A stretch of DNA of 33,474 nt. Source: Verrucomicrobiota bacterium (GTDB lineage: Bacteria; Verrucomicrobiota; Verrucomicrobiia; Limisphaerales; UBA8199). Below are positions 24,926 to 33,384 of the stretch, piece by piece. Positions within the stretch are counted from its first letter, which is position 1. The number at the start of each line of letters is the position of its first letter. Both the position numbers and the translations under genes were made by a program. The DNA lies in NCBI GenBank assembly GCA_012517205.1, contig JAAYVL010000114.1, positions 1 through 33,474 of the forward strand, given 5' to 3'. The notes under the pieces are model-generated. The model searched no databases, was not told the DNA's origin, and saw only the letters and a list, made by a program, of their open reading frames with translations.

Positions 24926-27900
24926 TTAGGGCGCCGGCGCGATACGATAGAAGCGCTGCGGATAATTCGTCGCCGCGTCGTCCACGATTTCCACCGTGGC
25001 GCCCGTGTTCGTCACGAAGCGGGCAAAGCTCCAATCGAACAGGTTGGTCGAGGTATAAAGCGCATAAGCGCCCGGGTCACCCGTTAAAAAGAGCTGGAAG
25101 CGGCCATCGGCCAGCCAGTTCGGTTGCGTCAGCAGCGGCGGCGTGAGCGGGGTTACCGTCAGCACCGCGTTCAAGCTGGTAACAGTGCCCACCGCATTGG
25201 TGACGAGCACGGAATAATTGCCCGCATCGCTCGGCGCGAGGTTCATGCGCGTATAGCTGCTGGCGGTGGCGCCGGCGATGTTGGTCCCGTTCTGGCGCCA
25301 TTGATACGCGAGCGGGGCGGTGCCCCCGGCGTCAACGCCAAACGTGGCCTGGCCGCCCTGCACCACGGTCAGGCCCTGCGGCTGCGCTGTGAGATACGGC
25401 GGGATGTTGGTCACGAAGCGTTCCACGCGCACATTATCGAACATGGCAAAGCTCAGATTCGTACTGTCGGAAAGCGAATCAAAGAAATCCCACAGCCCGA
25501 TGAAGATATTGCTGGAGGTGAAGCTGGCCCCGGGGATCGTCGCGATCTTCAAGCCATCAATAGACCAGTCCACCGTCGTGCCGGTCTTGCTGATGATTAC
25601 ATCGCGCCAGGCAAAACCAATGGTGCCCACAGCCAGCGCTCCGCTCTGCGCCTGCACGGCGGGCGCGGTCTGGCCGCCCGGGAAGGTGGCGGCATAGTAG
25701 CTGTTTCCGTTGCCGCGCGCATTGCTCGCCGTGCCGGCGGCATAAACGCCCGAGGCCGCGCTATGGTGGGTCGTGCCGGTGAACGCGCCGAAGTCGTTAA
25801 TGGCGGTCGTCGAGGTATCGGAGGCCTGACCCTCGCCGTCGGCGGCGAACCAGTAGCCATCAGCCGTCGAACCGGCGCCGGTCCATTGCACCCGGTTGCC
25901 GGCGGTACCAATGCCCGCCGTGCCGTGCTGGGTCGAGCCGTTGCCCCCGGCGGGGAACGGACCGTTCTGGTTCATCCAGAGATCAAAGCGCAGTTGGTAA
26001 TCGCCGCTGAAACTCTGGCCGACAGGCGAGATGTTGATTGCGGCGGCGACGCCCAACGAAACGTTGGCCTCGAATTTCACCCCCCGGGTCGAACCGTTGG
26101 CGGAGTTCGGCGCCGACGGGATGCCATAGGGCGCGTAGTTGTAATTGAACGTGACGCGGCAATCCGGGGAGGAACGGTTCACCACCCAGTTAGCAGCGGT
26201 GTTGGAGTCGAAGTCGTCGAGGAAAAGCGTTTGCAGCGGCGGGAGCATGATTTCGAGCAAAGCCGCCGGACTGGTCACCGTGCCAAACGCATTGGACACC
26301 ACCACTTGGTAATAGCCCGAATGGGCGGGTTGCGCGGAGTTGCGGGCGAGGCTGCTTTGGGTGGCGCCCGCCAGGTCGGCACCGTTAAAGCGCCACTGGT
26401 AAGCCAAGGGAGCCGTGCCGGCCGCCGCGACGGACAAAACTGCGTCCGCGCCTTGTACGACAAGCTGCCCCGCCGGCGGGGTAAGGATAATCGGCGCCAT
26501 ATTCGTCGCCGGCGGCGCACTGAGGAAATTCAACACGTCCGCCATGTATTGATTGCGCCGCGTGGCGGAGGTGATCGTCTCGAATGGGAACCCGAACAAT
26601 ACCGTGCGGCCGCCGCCCGCTGAGCCATCATACTGAACCGCCGCCGCGCCCCCCGCCGCATAATTCATGGCCACGGCCGCCCCGGTGCCATACGGAGTGA
26701 TCACGTCCGGTGTCTGCACCCAGTAGATGCCTTTGGTCCCATCATCCACGGTGACGCTGGCACGGCCCGCAAAGATGCCGCCGGGGGCGGCGTTGGCGGT
26801 ATAGCTGGCCGAGTTGTCGCTGCTGAACGTGGCGTGAAGCTGTTGGCGGAGAAACGCGCGGTCCGCCGCCGTCGGCCCGGAGGGGCGGTCAAGATCGAAC
26901 GCCACGTCCGCCCCGGAGACGAACAAGCTGCCGTTGCCCGCCAGGAACGTGGCAACCCGGGACTGCTCGACACTGCTGAAGGTTTCGCTGTTCTCGGTCT
27001 CATTGCCACAAGCCCAGACGACGATGGGATAATCCGAGAGAAGCACCTGGCTGGCGGAGATGGCTTCGTTTTGACAGGAATCAAACGCCATGCCGTAGGC
27101 GCTGATCGCCTGGCCGTGCGGCACGACGTAATCAAAGGCGTTGATTCGCCGCGGCCAGACCCGTTCGATGGATCCGCTGTTGCCCGGAGGCCGATAGTTC
27201 CTGGCCCCGACATTCATGCGCGGGTTGGTGGTGCGATCAAACCGGTCGAACGCGTTCACCACCAGCACCCGCGGGGCTCCCGCCGTCGCGGGCGTGCGGC
27301 ACCCCACGACTTCCGAGGGCAGCGATTCACCGCCGGCATTCGCGGCGGCGATGCGGAAGTAATAAGCCTGGCCGGGGGCCAGCCCTGACACCGTATAGCT
27401 GGTGACATTGCCGACCGAGATGGGATTGCCGAAGCCATAGCCATTGGTGGAGCTATAGATGACGTAGTTGGTGGGCGACTGGCTGCCGCCCACGCTGGGC
27501 GGGATGCCCCATTGCAAGGTGATGTTGCCATTGGCCCACCCCAGCGCGCGCGGGTTGACCGGCGGTTCCGGCAGGAACGCCAGCGGCCCGGAGCCATACG
27601 TATTCATATATTTCACCACGGCATGCATCGCCGCCTTGCCGACCGCGGCCCGCGCTTTCGGATCCCGCAGCAGCGCGGAATCCGTCGCACTATCGTGAAA
27701 CGCCACCTCGATGATGGTGGCCGGCATCTCGTAGTTGAACAGGCGGCCGTCAATTTCCGAGTAGCCGCCGGTGTAAGTCACGGTGGTCCGATTATACCAC
27801 GGGTATTCCAGCGGCGGCGATCCCAGCGCCACCAGGTCATCGTTAACCTCCTTCCCGCAGATCTGTGCCAGCGCAGCCTGGTTGGTCGTGGGACTGCCGG

Positions 27901-29014
27901 TAATGAGGGCCACCGTTCCACGCCCGCCCCCCGCATTCGAGTGAAAACTGATATGGATGCGGTCATGCACGCTTCCGGAAGCCTCCCGGTTCATTTCCGC
28001 CGATATCCGGGGCGGGGTGGACCAGCTATCGCTTTCATCGTTGGCGCCGGAATCGTAAATCTCCGTTGGCATGCCCACGCCCAGGCCCGCCTGCACCCAG
28101 TAGCGGCAGCTTTCCTCCTCCCGCGGGTAGCCCGAAGTCCCGCCCCCGCGATCAATGTCGCCCATCCCGTTCCCAAAACGAATCGCGTCGGCGATAACCA
28201 CGCTGCCGTTCGCCGTGTTCCGCAAGTTGCTGACAATGACCGCACCCACCGCCGCATTGGACCCGGCATTGAAGTAGTATTCGCCCAGGTAAACCCAGCC
28301 GTTGCCCACCCGGTAATGCGGGATGCGCACTTGCGATTCGCCGCCCGTATGCCGGATCCGATACAACTGGTCGCCCCGGTTGGCCCCGTGCGACGCCCAG
28401 CAATACACCGGATAATAACCCGTCACCGGAATGGTCGGCGTATAGGTTGCCGTTGCGGTCTCCGTGTTATCCAGGTTCGCATAGCGATAAGGCACGTCGC
28501 CAACCGTGCCATAGAAATAACTGGTGGCAGTGCTGTTGAACCAGGTGCCGTCAAACTTCACCGCCGCATCATCGTTGTCCAACACCACTTCATTGGTCTG
28601 GTATCCCAGCGGCCGGCAGGGAATCACCACCGCGCCCGCGTTGAAACAGTAAGTGGCAAACATGTTCAACTGGTCCACGTTCCCATAGTCCTCATTCATA
28701 TCGAGCAGCACCGGGCGCAGCAAAACCCAACCGGACTTATACGTCCACCCATGTCCGCCATTCATGAAAACCAGCTTGCCGCTCAGCGCGCCGGCCGGTT
28801 GCGTCGCCGCCGGCGCAATGGGGCCAAAACCCTTGCTGGGGGCGGTTGCCTCCGCGCCCTTGGGCGGGACATCTATGCTTGACCAATCCGGCGAAGGCGG
28901 CAGCGGAGAAAGGAATGACTCATCCACCAGCCGGTCTTCCAGGCCGGCGAAAGCAGTCAAGCCAACAACCACGCAACTCACGAAAAGTGCACTACGAAAT
29001 ATACGGCGAAGCAT
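24926..29014 (-). CDS. Large secreted modular N-acetylmuramoyl-L-alanine amidase with golvesin, FN3 and Ig-like domains
   Basis: A 1362-aa exported protein. Signal peptide at ~1-23. An Amidase_3 zinc hydrolase starts at ~79 (KLVFMNGGHGW, His88) and resumes at ~295-472 (EEESCRYWV; His358 in HISFHSNAGG; the catalytic Glu436 in ATIIEVAFHDS). A golvesin-C-like beta-domain (~143-290, TATYTPTIPVTGYYPVYCWA) is inserted between them. Then an FN3 domain (~484-575), a flavodoxin/GATase-like region (~582-830, RVLVVNAFDRFDR, PIVVWACGNETEN), an Ig-like domain (~840-925), a LamG-like beta-sandwich (~930-1200), a second Ig-like domain (~1205-1290) and a short C-terminal ALYTSTNLFDW module. It probably cuts the amide bond between MurNAc and the stem peptide of cell walls; the other domains suggest glycan or surface binding. 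Neighbours: cinA upstream, the hemerythrin gene 28 bases downstream. Confidence 0.88.
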   Translation of the reverse strand: MLRRIFRSALFVSCVVVGLTAFAGLEDRLVDESFLSPLPPSPDWSSIDVPPKGAEATAPSKGFGPIAPAATQPAGALSGKLVFMNGGHGWTYKSGWVLLRPVLLDMNEDYGNVDQLNMFATYCFNAGAVVIPCRPLGYQTNEVVLDNDDAAVKFDGTWFNSTATSYFYGTVGDVPYRYANLDNTETATATYTPTIPVTGYYPVYCWASHGANRGDQLYRIRHTGGESQVRIPHYRVGNGWVYLGEYYFNAGSNAAVGAVIVSNLRNTANGSVVIADAIRFGNGMGDIDRGGGTSGYPREEESCRYWVQAGLGVGMPTEIYDSGANDESDSWSTPPRISAEMNREASGSVHDRIHISFHSNAGGGRGTVALITGSPTTNQAALAQICGKEVNDDLVALGSPPLEYPWYNRTTVTYTGGYSEIDGRLFNYEMPATIIEVAFHDSATDSALLRDPKARAAVGKAAMHAVVKYMNTYGSGPLAFLPEPPVNPRALGWANGNITLQWGIPPSVGGSQSPTNYVIYSSTNGYGFGNPISVGNVTSYTVSGLAPGQAYYFRIAAANAGGESLPSEVVGCRTPATAGAPRVLVVNAFDRFDRTTNPRMNVGARNYRPPGNSGSIERVWPRRINAFDYVVPHGQAISAYGMAFDSCQNEAISASQVLLSDYPIVVWACGNETENSETFSSVEQSRVATFLAGNGSLFVSGADVAFDLDRPSGPTAADRAFLRQQLHATFSSDNSASYTANAAPGGIFAGRASVTVDDGTKGIYWVQTPDVITPYGTGAAVAMNYAAGGAAAVQYDGSAGGGRTVLFGFPFETITSATRRNQYMADVLNFLSAPPATNMAPIILTPPAGQLVVQGADAVLSVAAAGTAPLAYQWRFNGADLAGATQSSLARNSAQPAHSGYYQVVVSNAFGTVTSPAALLEIMLPPLQTLFLDDFDSNTAANWVVNRSSPDCRVTFNYNYAPYGIPSAPNSANGSTRGVKFEANVSLGVAAAINISPVGQSFSGDYQLRFDLWMNQNGPFPAGGNGSTQHGTAGIGTAGNRVQWTGAGSTADGYWFAADGEGQASDTSTTAINDFGAFTGTTHHSAASGVYAAGTASNARGNGNSYYAATFPGGQTAPAVQAQSGALAVGTIGFAWRDVIISKTGTTVDWSIDGLKIATIPGASFTSSNIFIGLWDFFDSLSDSTNLSFAMFDNVRVERFVTNIPPYLTAQPQGLTVVQGGQATFGVDAGGTAPLAYQWRQNGTNIAGATASSYTRMNLAPSDAGNYSVLVTNAVGTVTSLNAVLTVTPLTPPLLTQPNWLADGRFQLFLTGDPGAYALYTSTNLFDWSFARFVTNTGATVEIVDDAATNYPQRFYRIAPAP

Positions 29015-29018
29015 AGCT

Positions 29019-29048
29019 ATATCATGACATTTTTCAGCCAGATTACAA
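29019..29048 (-). promoter_or_regulatory. Candidate promoter of the amidase gene
   Basis: On the minus strand TTGTAA (29048-29043), 18 bases, TGATAT (29024-29019), then four bases and the ATG at 29014. No Shine-Dalgarno is seen; the spacing would suit a leaderless transcript. Confidence 0.35.
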
Positions 29049-29105
29049 GCCGAAAGTTCGGCAAATATTCACCAAAATCTGCTGTCCGGAGCAGGGCTGT
29101 TGCCG

Positions 29106-29141
29106 CCTCGCCGGCCGGTTTTGCCCGGCGGTCAGGCGAGG
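29106..29141. repeat. Nested GC-rich hairpin between cinA and the amidase gene
   Basis: CCTCGCC (29106-29112) pairs with GGCGAGG (29135-29141) and, inside, GCCGG (29114-29118) pairs with CCGGC (29125-29129) around a TTTTGC loop. A 1x5 internal loop separates the stems. No T-run follows on the minus strand, so it is a poor terminator for cinA; it could instead be a dispersed palindromic element. Confidence 0.4.
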
Positions 29142-29268
29142 GGGGCTGGCCTGCCACCGCTTATGAGGCTTTTGAGTTTTTACTCCCTTCTAAAGCGTTT
29201 GTGCTCCGAGGGACTTGCAAGCGGACAGGATGCCCGCGCGCCTGCCATGCCGGTATAAAATGCCCAGG

Positions 29269-30579
29269 TTAAACGTCCGGGGCGCAATCCGGCGGACGGC
29301 GGGCCGGTTCCACGGCAGCCGCAAGGAGCGTTCGCCGCAACCAGTCCAGCGCCTGTTCGGCGGTGACTTGCTTGAAGGTCTCGCGTTCGCCGGGATTGAA
29401 GCGGCGCTCGACCGCAACGCCGGTGGGGGTGGCCAGCCCGATGAATACCGTGCCGACAGGCTTTTCCGGCGTGCCGCCGCCCGGTCCGGCGATGCCCGTG
29501 ACCGACAAGGCATAATCGGCGCGCGCGTGGCGGCGGACGCCGTCGGCCATTTCCCGCGCCACCGGCTCGCTGACCGCGCCGTGGCGGGCCAACGTGTCGG
29601 CGCGCACTTCGAGGAATTTCTGTTTGGCGGCGTTGCTGTAAGTGACCAGACCCGCCAGAAAGACAGCGGAAGCCCCGGGCACGTTCGTCACCCGATGCGC
29701 AAGGCAGCCCCCGGTGCAGGATTCGGCGAGCGCGAGGGTCGCCTTGCACTCCGCGAGCAGCCGGACGACGACCGTTTCCAGGTCTTCGCCTTCGACGCCA
29801 TAGATCCGGGAGCCGAGCCGCTCTCGCACGATGGTTTCCGCCGACGCCACGCGGGGTTCCGCCTCGCTTCCGCGTGCGGCAAGGCGCACATCCACCCGGC
29901 CGGGACGAGCGCAATACCCCAGGTCCAGGCCAGCCTCGACCAGGCGCCGCAGCGGGGCGTCAAGCTGCTCCTGGACCGCCGACTCGCCAATGCCGGTCGT
30001 CCGGAGGATGCGGCAGACAAACTCGCCGGACGGCGGCAGCACGCGCCGCAGCAAGGGCAGCACCGATTCGGCAAACATCGGGTGCAATTCAACCGGCGGG
30101 CCCGGCAGCATCACCAGCCAGCTCGCCCGCTTCCCGGCGCGAAAAGGATTGGGCCGAACCTCCATCGCCAGCCCCGGCGCGGTGCCGTGCGGGTTGGGCA
30201 GGACGATTGCGCCCGCGGGAACCAGCGCCTGTACCCGGTTCCGCGCGGGCATTTCCCGCCGCCGACACTCGAAAAAGTGCCGGATGTGCGCCAGGACGGC
30301 CGCGTCCTCGTGCAGCGCTTTGCCCAGCAACTGCGCGATCAAGTCCCGCGTCAGGTCATCCGAAGTCGGCCCCAGCCCGCCGGTGGTGATCACGAGGTCG
30401 GCGCGCGCCAGCGCTTCGCCAACCGCCTGGCGGATGTCGGGGCCGGTATCCGGCACCGCGACCTGGCGGCTAACGGTGTATCCTTGATCCGTCAGGCGGC
30501 GGCAAAGCCATTGCTGATGGGTGTTGAGCACCCGTCCGAGCATCAGTTCGCTGCCCGTGTTGATGAGTTCGACGATCAT
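29269..30579 (-). CDS. cinA: CinA family protein (competence/damage-inducible, NMN deamidase type)
   Basis: A 436-aa two-domain CinA. The N-terminal MoCF-like (COG1058) domain opens MIVELINTGSELMLGRVLNT and carries TTGGLGPTSDD (65-75) and GTAPG (132-136); it hydrolyses ADP-ribose in characterised members. The C-terminal CinA domain (~270-430) has ALAESCTGGCLAHRVTNVPG with Ser287, VTYSNAAKQKFL, VSEPVAREMADGVR and SVTGIAGPGGGTPEKPVGTV; this domain is the nicotinamide mononucleotide deamidase used in NAD salvage. It is full length and intact. The frame continues 37 codons upstream of ATG 30579, but those residues are not family-like and the DNA looks like a promoter. The gene name reflects co-expression with recA in some species; here recA is not adjacent. 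Confidence 0.95.
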   Translation of the reverse strand: MIVELINTGSELMLGRVLNTHQQWLCRRLTDQGYTVSRQVAVPDTGPDIRQAVGEALARADLVITTGGLGPTSDDLTRDLIAQLLGKALHEDAAVLAHIRHFFECRRREMPARNRVQALVPAGAIVLPNPHGTAPGLAMEVRPNPFRAGKRASWLVMLPGPPVELHPMFAESVLPLLRRVLPPSGEFVCRILRTTGIGESAVQEQLDAPLRRLVEAGLDLGYCARPGRVDVRLAARGSEAEPRVASAETIVRERLGSRIYGVEGEDLETVVVRLLAECKATLALAESCTGGCLAHRVTNVPGASAVFLAGLVTYSNAAKQKFLEVRADTLARHGAVSEPVAREMADGVRRHARADYALSVTGIAGPGGGTPEKPVGTVFIGLATPTGVAVERRFNPGERETFKQVTAEQALDWLRRTLLAAAVEPARRPPDCAPDV

Positions 30580-30586
30580 CGCCCGG

Positions 30587-30614
30587 AGTGTACCGCCGGG
30601 CCCTGGCCGGCCAA
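30587..30614 (-). promoter_or_regulatory. Candidate promoter of cinA, immediately before the start codon
   Basis: On the minus strand TTGGCC (30614-30609), 16 bases, TACACT (30592-30587), then seven bases and ATG at 30579. The distance from -10 to ATG equals the usual distance to a transcription start, so the mRNA would be leaderless. Confidence 0.45.
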
Positions 30615-30703
30615 AAGGCAAATGTTCGGCCGGGCGCAAGCACGGCGGCGCGAGGCGCCCGCCTCCCAGTCCCTGCCATCGGCCGGCCAACGAATCCCGG
30701 GAT

Positions 30704-32605
30704 TCAGAGCGACAATAAATACTCGCACAGGTCGTTAAGCTGATCCGCGCTCAGGTGCGAGGTCTTGCCATGCCGGTCGGCCGGGTTGGCGGTGGTCAAT
30801 ACGTCGCGCAGCGTCCGGGCCGAGCCGTCGTGGAGATACGGCGCGGTGCGCCAAAGCTCGATGAGCGACGGGGTGTCGAAGGTGTCGTCGGCTTTATCGC
30901 AAGGCCCATGCGTGCCGACGTTGTAGCTCTTCAGATTGGTGAACCATGGCCCGGAATGGCAATGCGCGCAGGCGGTGTCCGCGCGGCGAAAGACCCGCCG
31001 CCCACGCCGGGCGGCGGCCGAGAGTTTGCCCGGGCGTCCATGCGGGCTGGGAATGGGCCGGAGCGATTGGATGTAGGCATCCACCGCCGCGCTGACAGCC
31101 GGCGGCGGGGTGGCGAACAGGATATGCGTGAAGCCGGCGCGGACGGCCGCGGCGGCGCTTTCCCGCACGCCGAGGCTCATGGCCGGGGGCGTCGCGAAGG
31201 CGCCCAGCAGGCTTTTGGTGTTTTTGGCGTTGCCGAGGCCGTCGTTGAGCAGGTCCCAGTTCAAGCCGTCCGTCCGCGCATCATCCGAATGGCAACTGGC
31301 GCAGCTTTGCCAGCCCTGAAAGCAAAGGCCCGCATCGTTGAAATAAAGCTCCCCCTGCTGCGCGGCGGCCAGCGCCGGCCGGGGGCCGAGCGCGATCGTG
31401 GCAGTCTTCGGCTGCGGGCCGTCCAGTTCGAATACGCTGAGGGTATCGGAGAAATAATTCGCCGTGTAGGCGGTCTGGCCAATCACCCGCACCCCGCGCG
31501 GGCCCAGGTCGCCGTCCGGCAAGGGCCGCCGCTCGCGCAAACCGGCAAGCAGGGACAAATCGTTGGGCACGTCGGAGGGCGCCTGCGAGCCAATGGTCGG
31601 GTAGGCGCCGCTAACGGTTGGTTGGAAGACGGGCGTGAGCCGGGCCAGTTTTTCCCGCAGGGCCGGGAAGTCCGTCACGCTAAGCTCATGCGTGCCGGCC
31701 AGCGCCACGACCAGCTTCCGGCCGTCGGCGCTCCACGCCGCGCCCCAGGGATTGGCCGCGCCCCGGTCCTCCGCATCAAGCAGCACCGTATTCACCACCT
31801 CCAGGCGTTCAAGGTCAATGAGGGTCTTGGCGTTGGTGTTCATCCAGCCGCGCTCCAGTTGCAAGGTCGGCAGGTGGAACCGCGCCAGAATATGTGTCGC
31901 AACCGCGTAACGGCCATCGGGCGAAAGGCTCAGGTCGTTGAGCAGGCCGCTGCCGCTGGGCAGCCAAAGCTCATCTACGACCTGGCCGCGCGCGGGGTCT
32001 ATGACGCTGATCACCGCGCCGGCGTGCTCGACATCCGCGCGCCCGGCGTGCAGGTGATTGGCCACCAGCAAGCGCCGGCCGTCCGGGGTAAGGATGGCCG
32101 CCACCGGCTCCCGCCGGACGGCCACGCGGCGAATCTCTTTCTTCGCCGCCAGGTCGAATACGCTCACGTTGTGGTTGAAGCGGTTGCAGACAAACAGCGT
32201 CCGCCCATCCGGTGAAAGCACCGGGGCGCACGCGCTGTGGCCGGCGGGCAAGCGAGCCGTAATCCGGCCCCGGGGGATGTCCACGATGCAGACCTGGCTT
32301 TCCGGCGCGGCGCAGGTGACGAACAGGGTTTGGCCATCGGCCGCGACAGCCAGGCCGGTCACGGGCGCCGGCATCCGCGTTGAACCGGTCACGCGCCGCG
32401 CGGCCGGATCGAGCCATAACACGCGCCGGCCGGCGACGCATCCCACGAAGAGCGTGCGCCCGTCCGGCGTGGCCGCCAGCGTGGAAGGCGCAAGCCACGC
32501 AGCGTCAGCCGCGACAATGGGAGCCGCCCCGCAGGAAAACAGCAACGCGGCCAACAGTCCGGCCCGGTGGGCCGTGGAGCGCAAGCTGCCGGAAGGACTC
32601 ATCAT
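30704..32605 (-). CDS. Secreted YncE-like beta-propeller fused to a di-haem cytochrome c domain
   Basis: A 633-aa exported protein (signal AGLLAALLFSCGAAPIVAAD). Residues ~40-420 are propeller blades with repeated DGRTLFV-type strands: ATPDGRTLFVGCV, AADGQTLFVTCA, LSPDGRTLFVCN, LTPDGRRLLVAN, LSPDGRYAVATH and WSADGRKLVVAL. Residues ~425-633 form a cytochrome-c-peroxidase/MauG-like domain with two CxxCH haem sites: CASCH (435-439) and CAHCH (546-550). APYLHDGSARTLRDVLT is a family landmark. It should sit in the periplasm or on the cell surface and pass electrons; a peroxidase or oxidative maturation role is possible but unproven. Such propeller-cytochrome fusions are frequent in Planctomycetes and Verrucomicrobia. 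Two ATGs (32605 and 32602) are adjacent. It is divergent from the sigma-factor gene with about 165 bases between. Confidence 0.9.
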   Translation of the reverse strand: MMSPSGSLRSTAHRAGLLAALLFSCGAAPIVAADAAWLAPSTLAATPDGRTLFVGCVAGRRVLWLDPAARRVTGSTRMPAPVTGLAVAADGQTLFVTCAAPESQVCIVDIPRGRITARLPAGHSACAPVLSPDGRTLFVCNRFNHNVSVFDLAAKKEIRRVAVRREPVAAILTPDGRRLLVANHLHAGRADVEHAGAVISVIDPARGQVVDELWLPSGSGLLNDLSLSPDGRYAVATHILARFHLPTLQLERGWMNTNAKTLIDLERLEVVNTVLLDAEDRGAANPWGAAWSADGRKLVVALAGTHELSVTDFPALREKLARLTPVFQPTVSGAYPTIGSQAPSDVPNDLSLLAGLRERRPLPDGDLGPRGVRVIGQTAYTANYFSDTLSVFELDGPQPKTATIALGPRPALAAAQQGELYFNDAGLCFQGWQSCASCHSDDARTDGLNWDLLNDGLGNAKNTKSLLGAFATPPAMSLGVRESAAAAVRAGFTHILFATPPPAVSAAVDAYIQSLRPIPSPHGRPGKLSAAARRGRRVFRRADTACAHCHSGPWFTNLKSYNVGTHGPCDKADDTFDTPSLIELWRTAPYLHDGSARTLRDVLTTANPADRHGKTSHLSADQLNDLCEYLLSL

Positions 32606-32731
32606 ATCGCAAGGGCACTTCTAACGGCCCAAACCCGCAGGGGCAAGCCCGAAGCCGGGTTTGTCCCGGCCATTTTGCCAGCCGCTAAAACGCCCGCCCG
32701 GGGGCCGCGCCCGCCGCCGGAAAGCCAGCTT

Positions 32732-32761
32732 TTGACTTGGGCGCCCCAGGGAGGGCATACT
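32732..32761 (+). promoter_or_regulatory. Candidate promoter of the ECF sigma gene, immediately before the start codon
   Basis: TTGACT (32732-32737), 18 bases, CATACT (32756-32761), then seven bases and ATG at 32769. The -35 matches five of six consensus bases. A start point seven bases after the -10 would fall on the ATG, giving a leaderless mRNA. Confidence 0.5.
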
Positions 32762-32768
32762 GCCGCCT

Positions 32769-33344
32769 ATGGAACGGACTGACGCGGAGTTGATCGCGGC
32801 CGTGCGCAAGGGCGACGCCGCCAGCTTCGAGCCATTGGTCCGGAAATACTCCGCGCGGCTCTTTGGCATGGCCCGCCGCTACGCGCGCGGCGAGAGCGAG
32901 GTCGAAGACCTGGTGCAGAACATCTGGCTCAAAGCGTTTGCCAATCTGCCCAGCTTCCGCGGCCAGGCGCCCTTCGAGCACTGGCTGATGCGGCTGGCGG
33001 TGCGCGTGTGCTACGACTCGCTGCGCCGCCACCAACGCCACCGCGAAACGCTCTTTGCCGATCTGACCGAGCCGGAGGCGGACTGGCTGGAGCAGTTCGC
33101 CCGCCAGCCCGATTCCGCCCCGGAAGACGCCGAGGCCGCGCGCCAGCTCGTCGCGCGCCTGCTGGCGGGGCTTTCGCCCGCCGCCCGGCTGGTCATCACG
33201 CTGCTGGAACTCGAGCAGCGGTCGGTGAAGGAAGTCGCGCAACTGACCGGGTGGACGGTGCCGGTGGTTAAAATCCGCGCCTTCCGGGCCCGCGCCGCGA
33301 TGCGCCGCCAGCTTGCCCGCGTTGCCAAAGAAAAGTATTTGTAA
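32769..33344 (+). CDS. ECF-type RNA polymerase sigma factor
   Basis: A 191-aa extracytoplasmic-function sigma factor. Region 2 spans ~5-90: DAELIAAVRKGDAASFEPLV, then the -10-recognising helix SEVEDLVQNIWLKAFANLPS and FRGQAPFEHWLMRLAVRVCY. Region 4 (~125-185) is LLAGLSPAARLVITLLELEQ, RSVKEVAQLTGWTVPVVKIR and AFRARAAMRRQL, the helix-turn-helix for the -35. There is no sigma1.1 or sigma3. The distinctive EPEADWLEQFARQPDSAPED linker joins the two. The probable anti-sigma gene begins 40 bases downstream. The divergent cytochrome gene could be a target. Confidence 0.95.
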   Translation: MERTDAELIAAVRKGDAASFEPLVRKYSARLFGMARRYARGESEVEDLVQNIWLKAFANLPSFRGQAPFEHWLMRLAVRVCYDSLRRHQRHRETLFADLTEPEADWLEQFARQPDSAPEDAEAARQLVARLLAGLSPAARLVITLLELEQRSVKEVAQLTGWTVPVVKIRAFRARAAMRRQLARVAKEKYL

Positions 33345-33384
33345 CCGCGCCCCGCCGGCGGGCGTCTGAATCCTTGCAGCCTTT

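Noticed and set aside
25124-26623. Long open frames antisense to the large amidase (25124-26623 and 27512-28882)
   Set aside because: Arg/Gly/His-rich, with no motif; the sense protein has clear Ig, FN3 and amidase domains.
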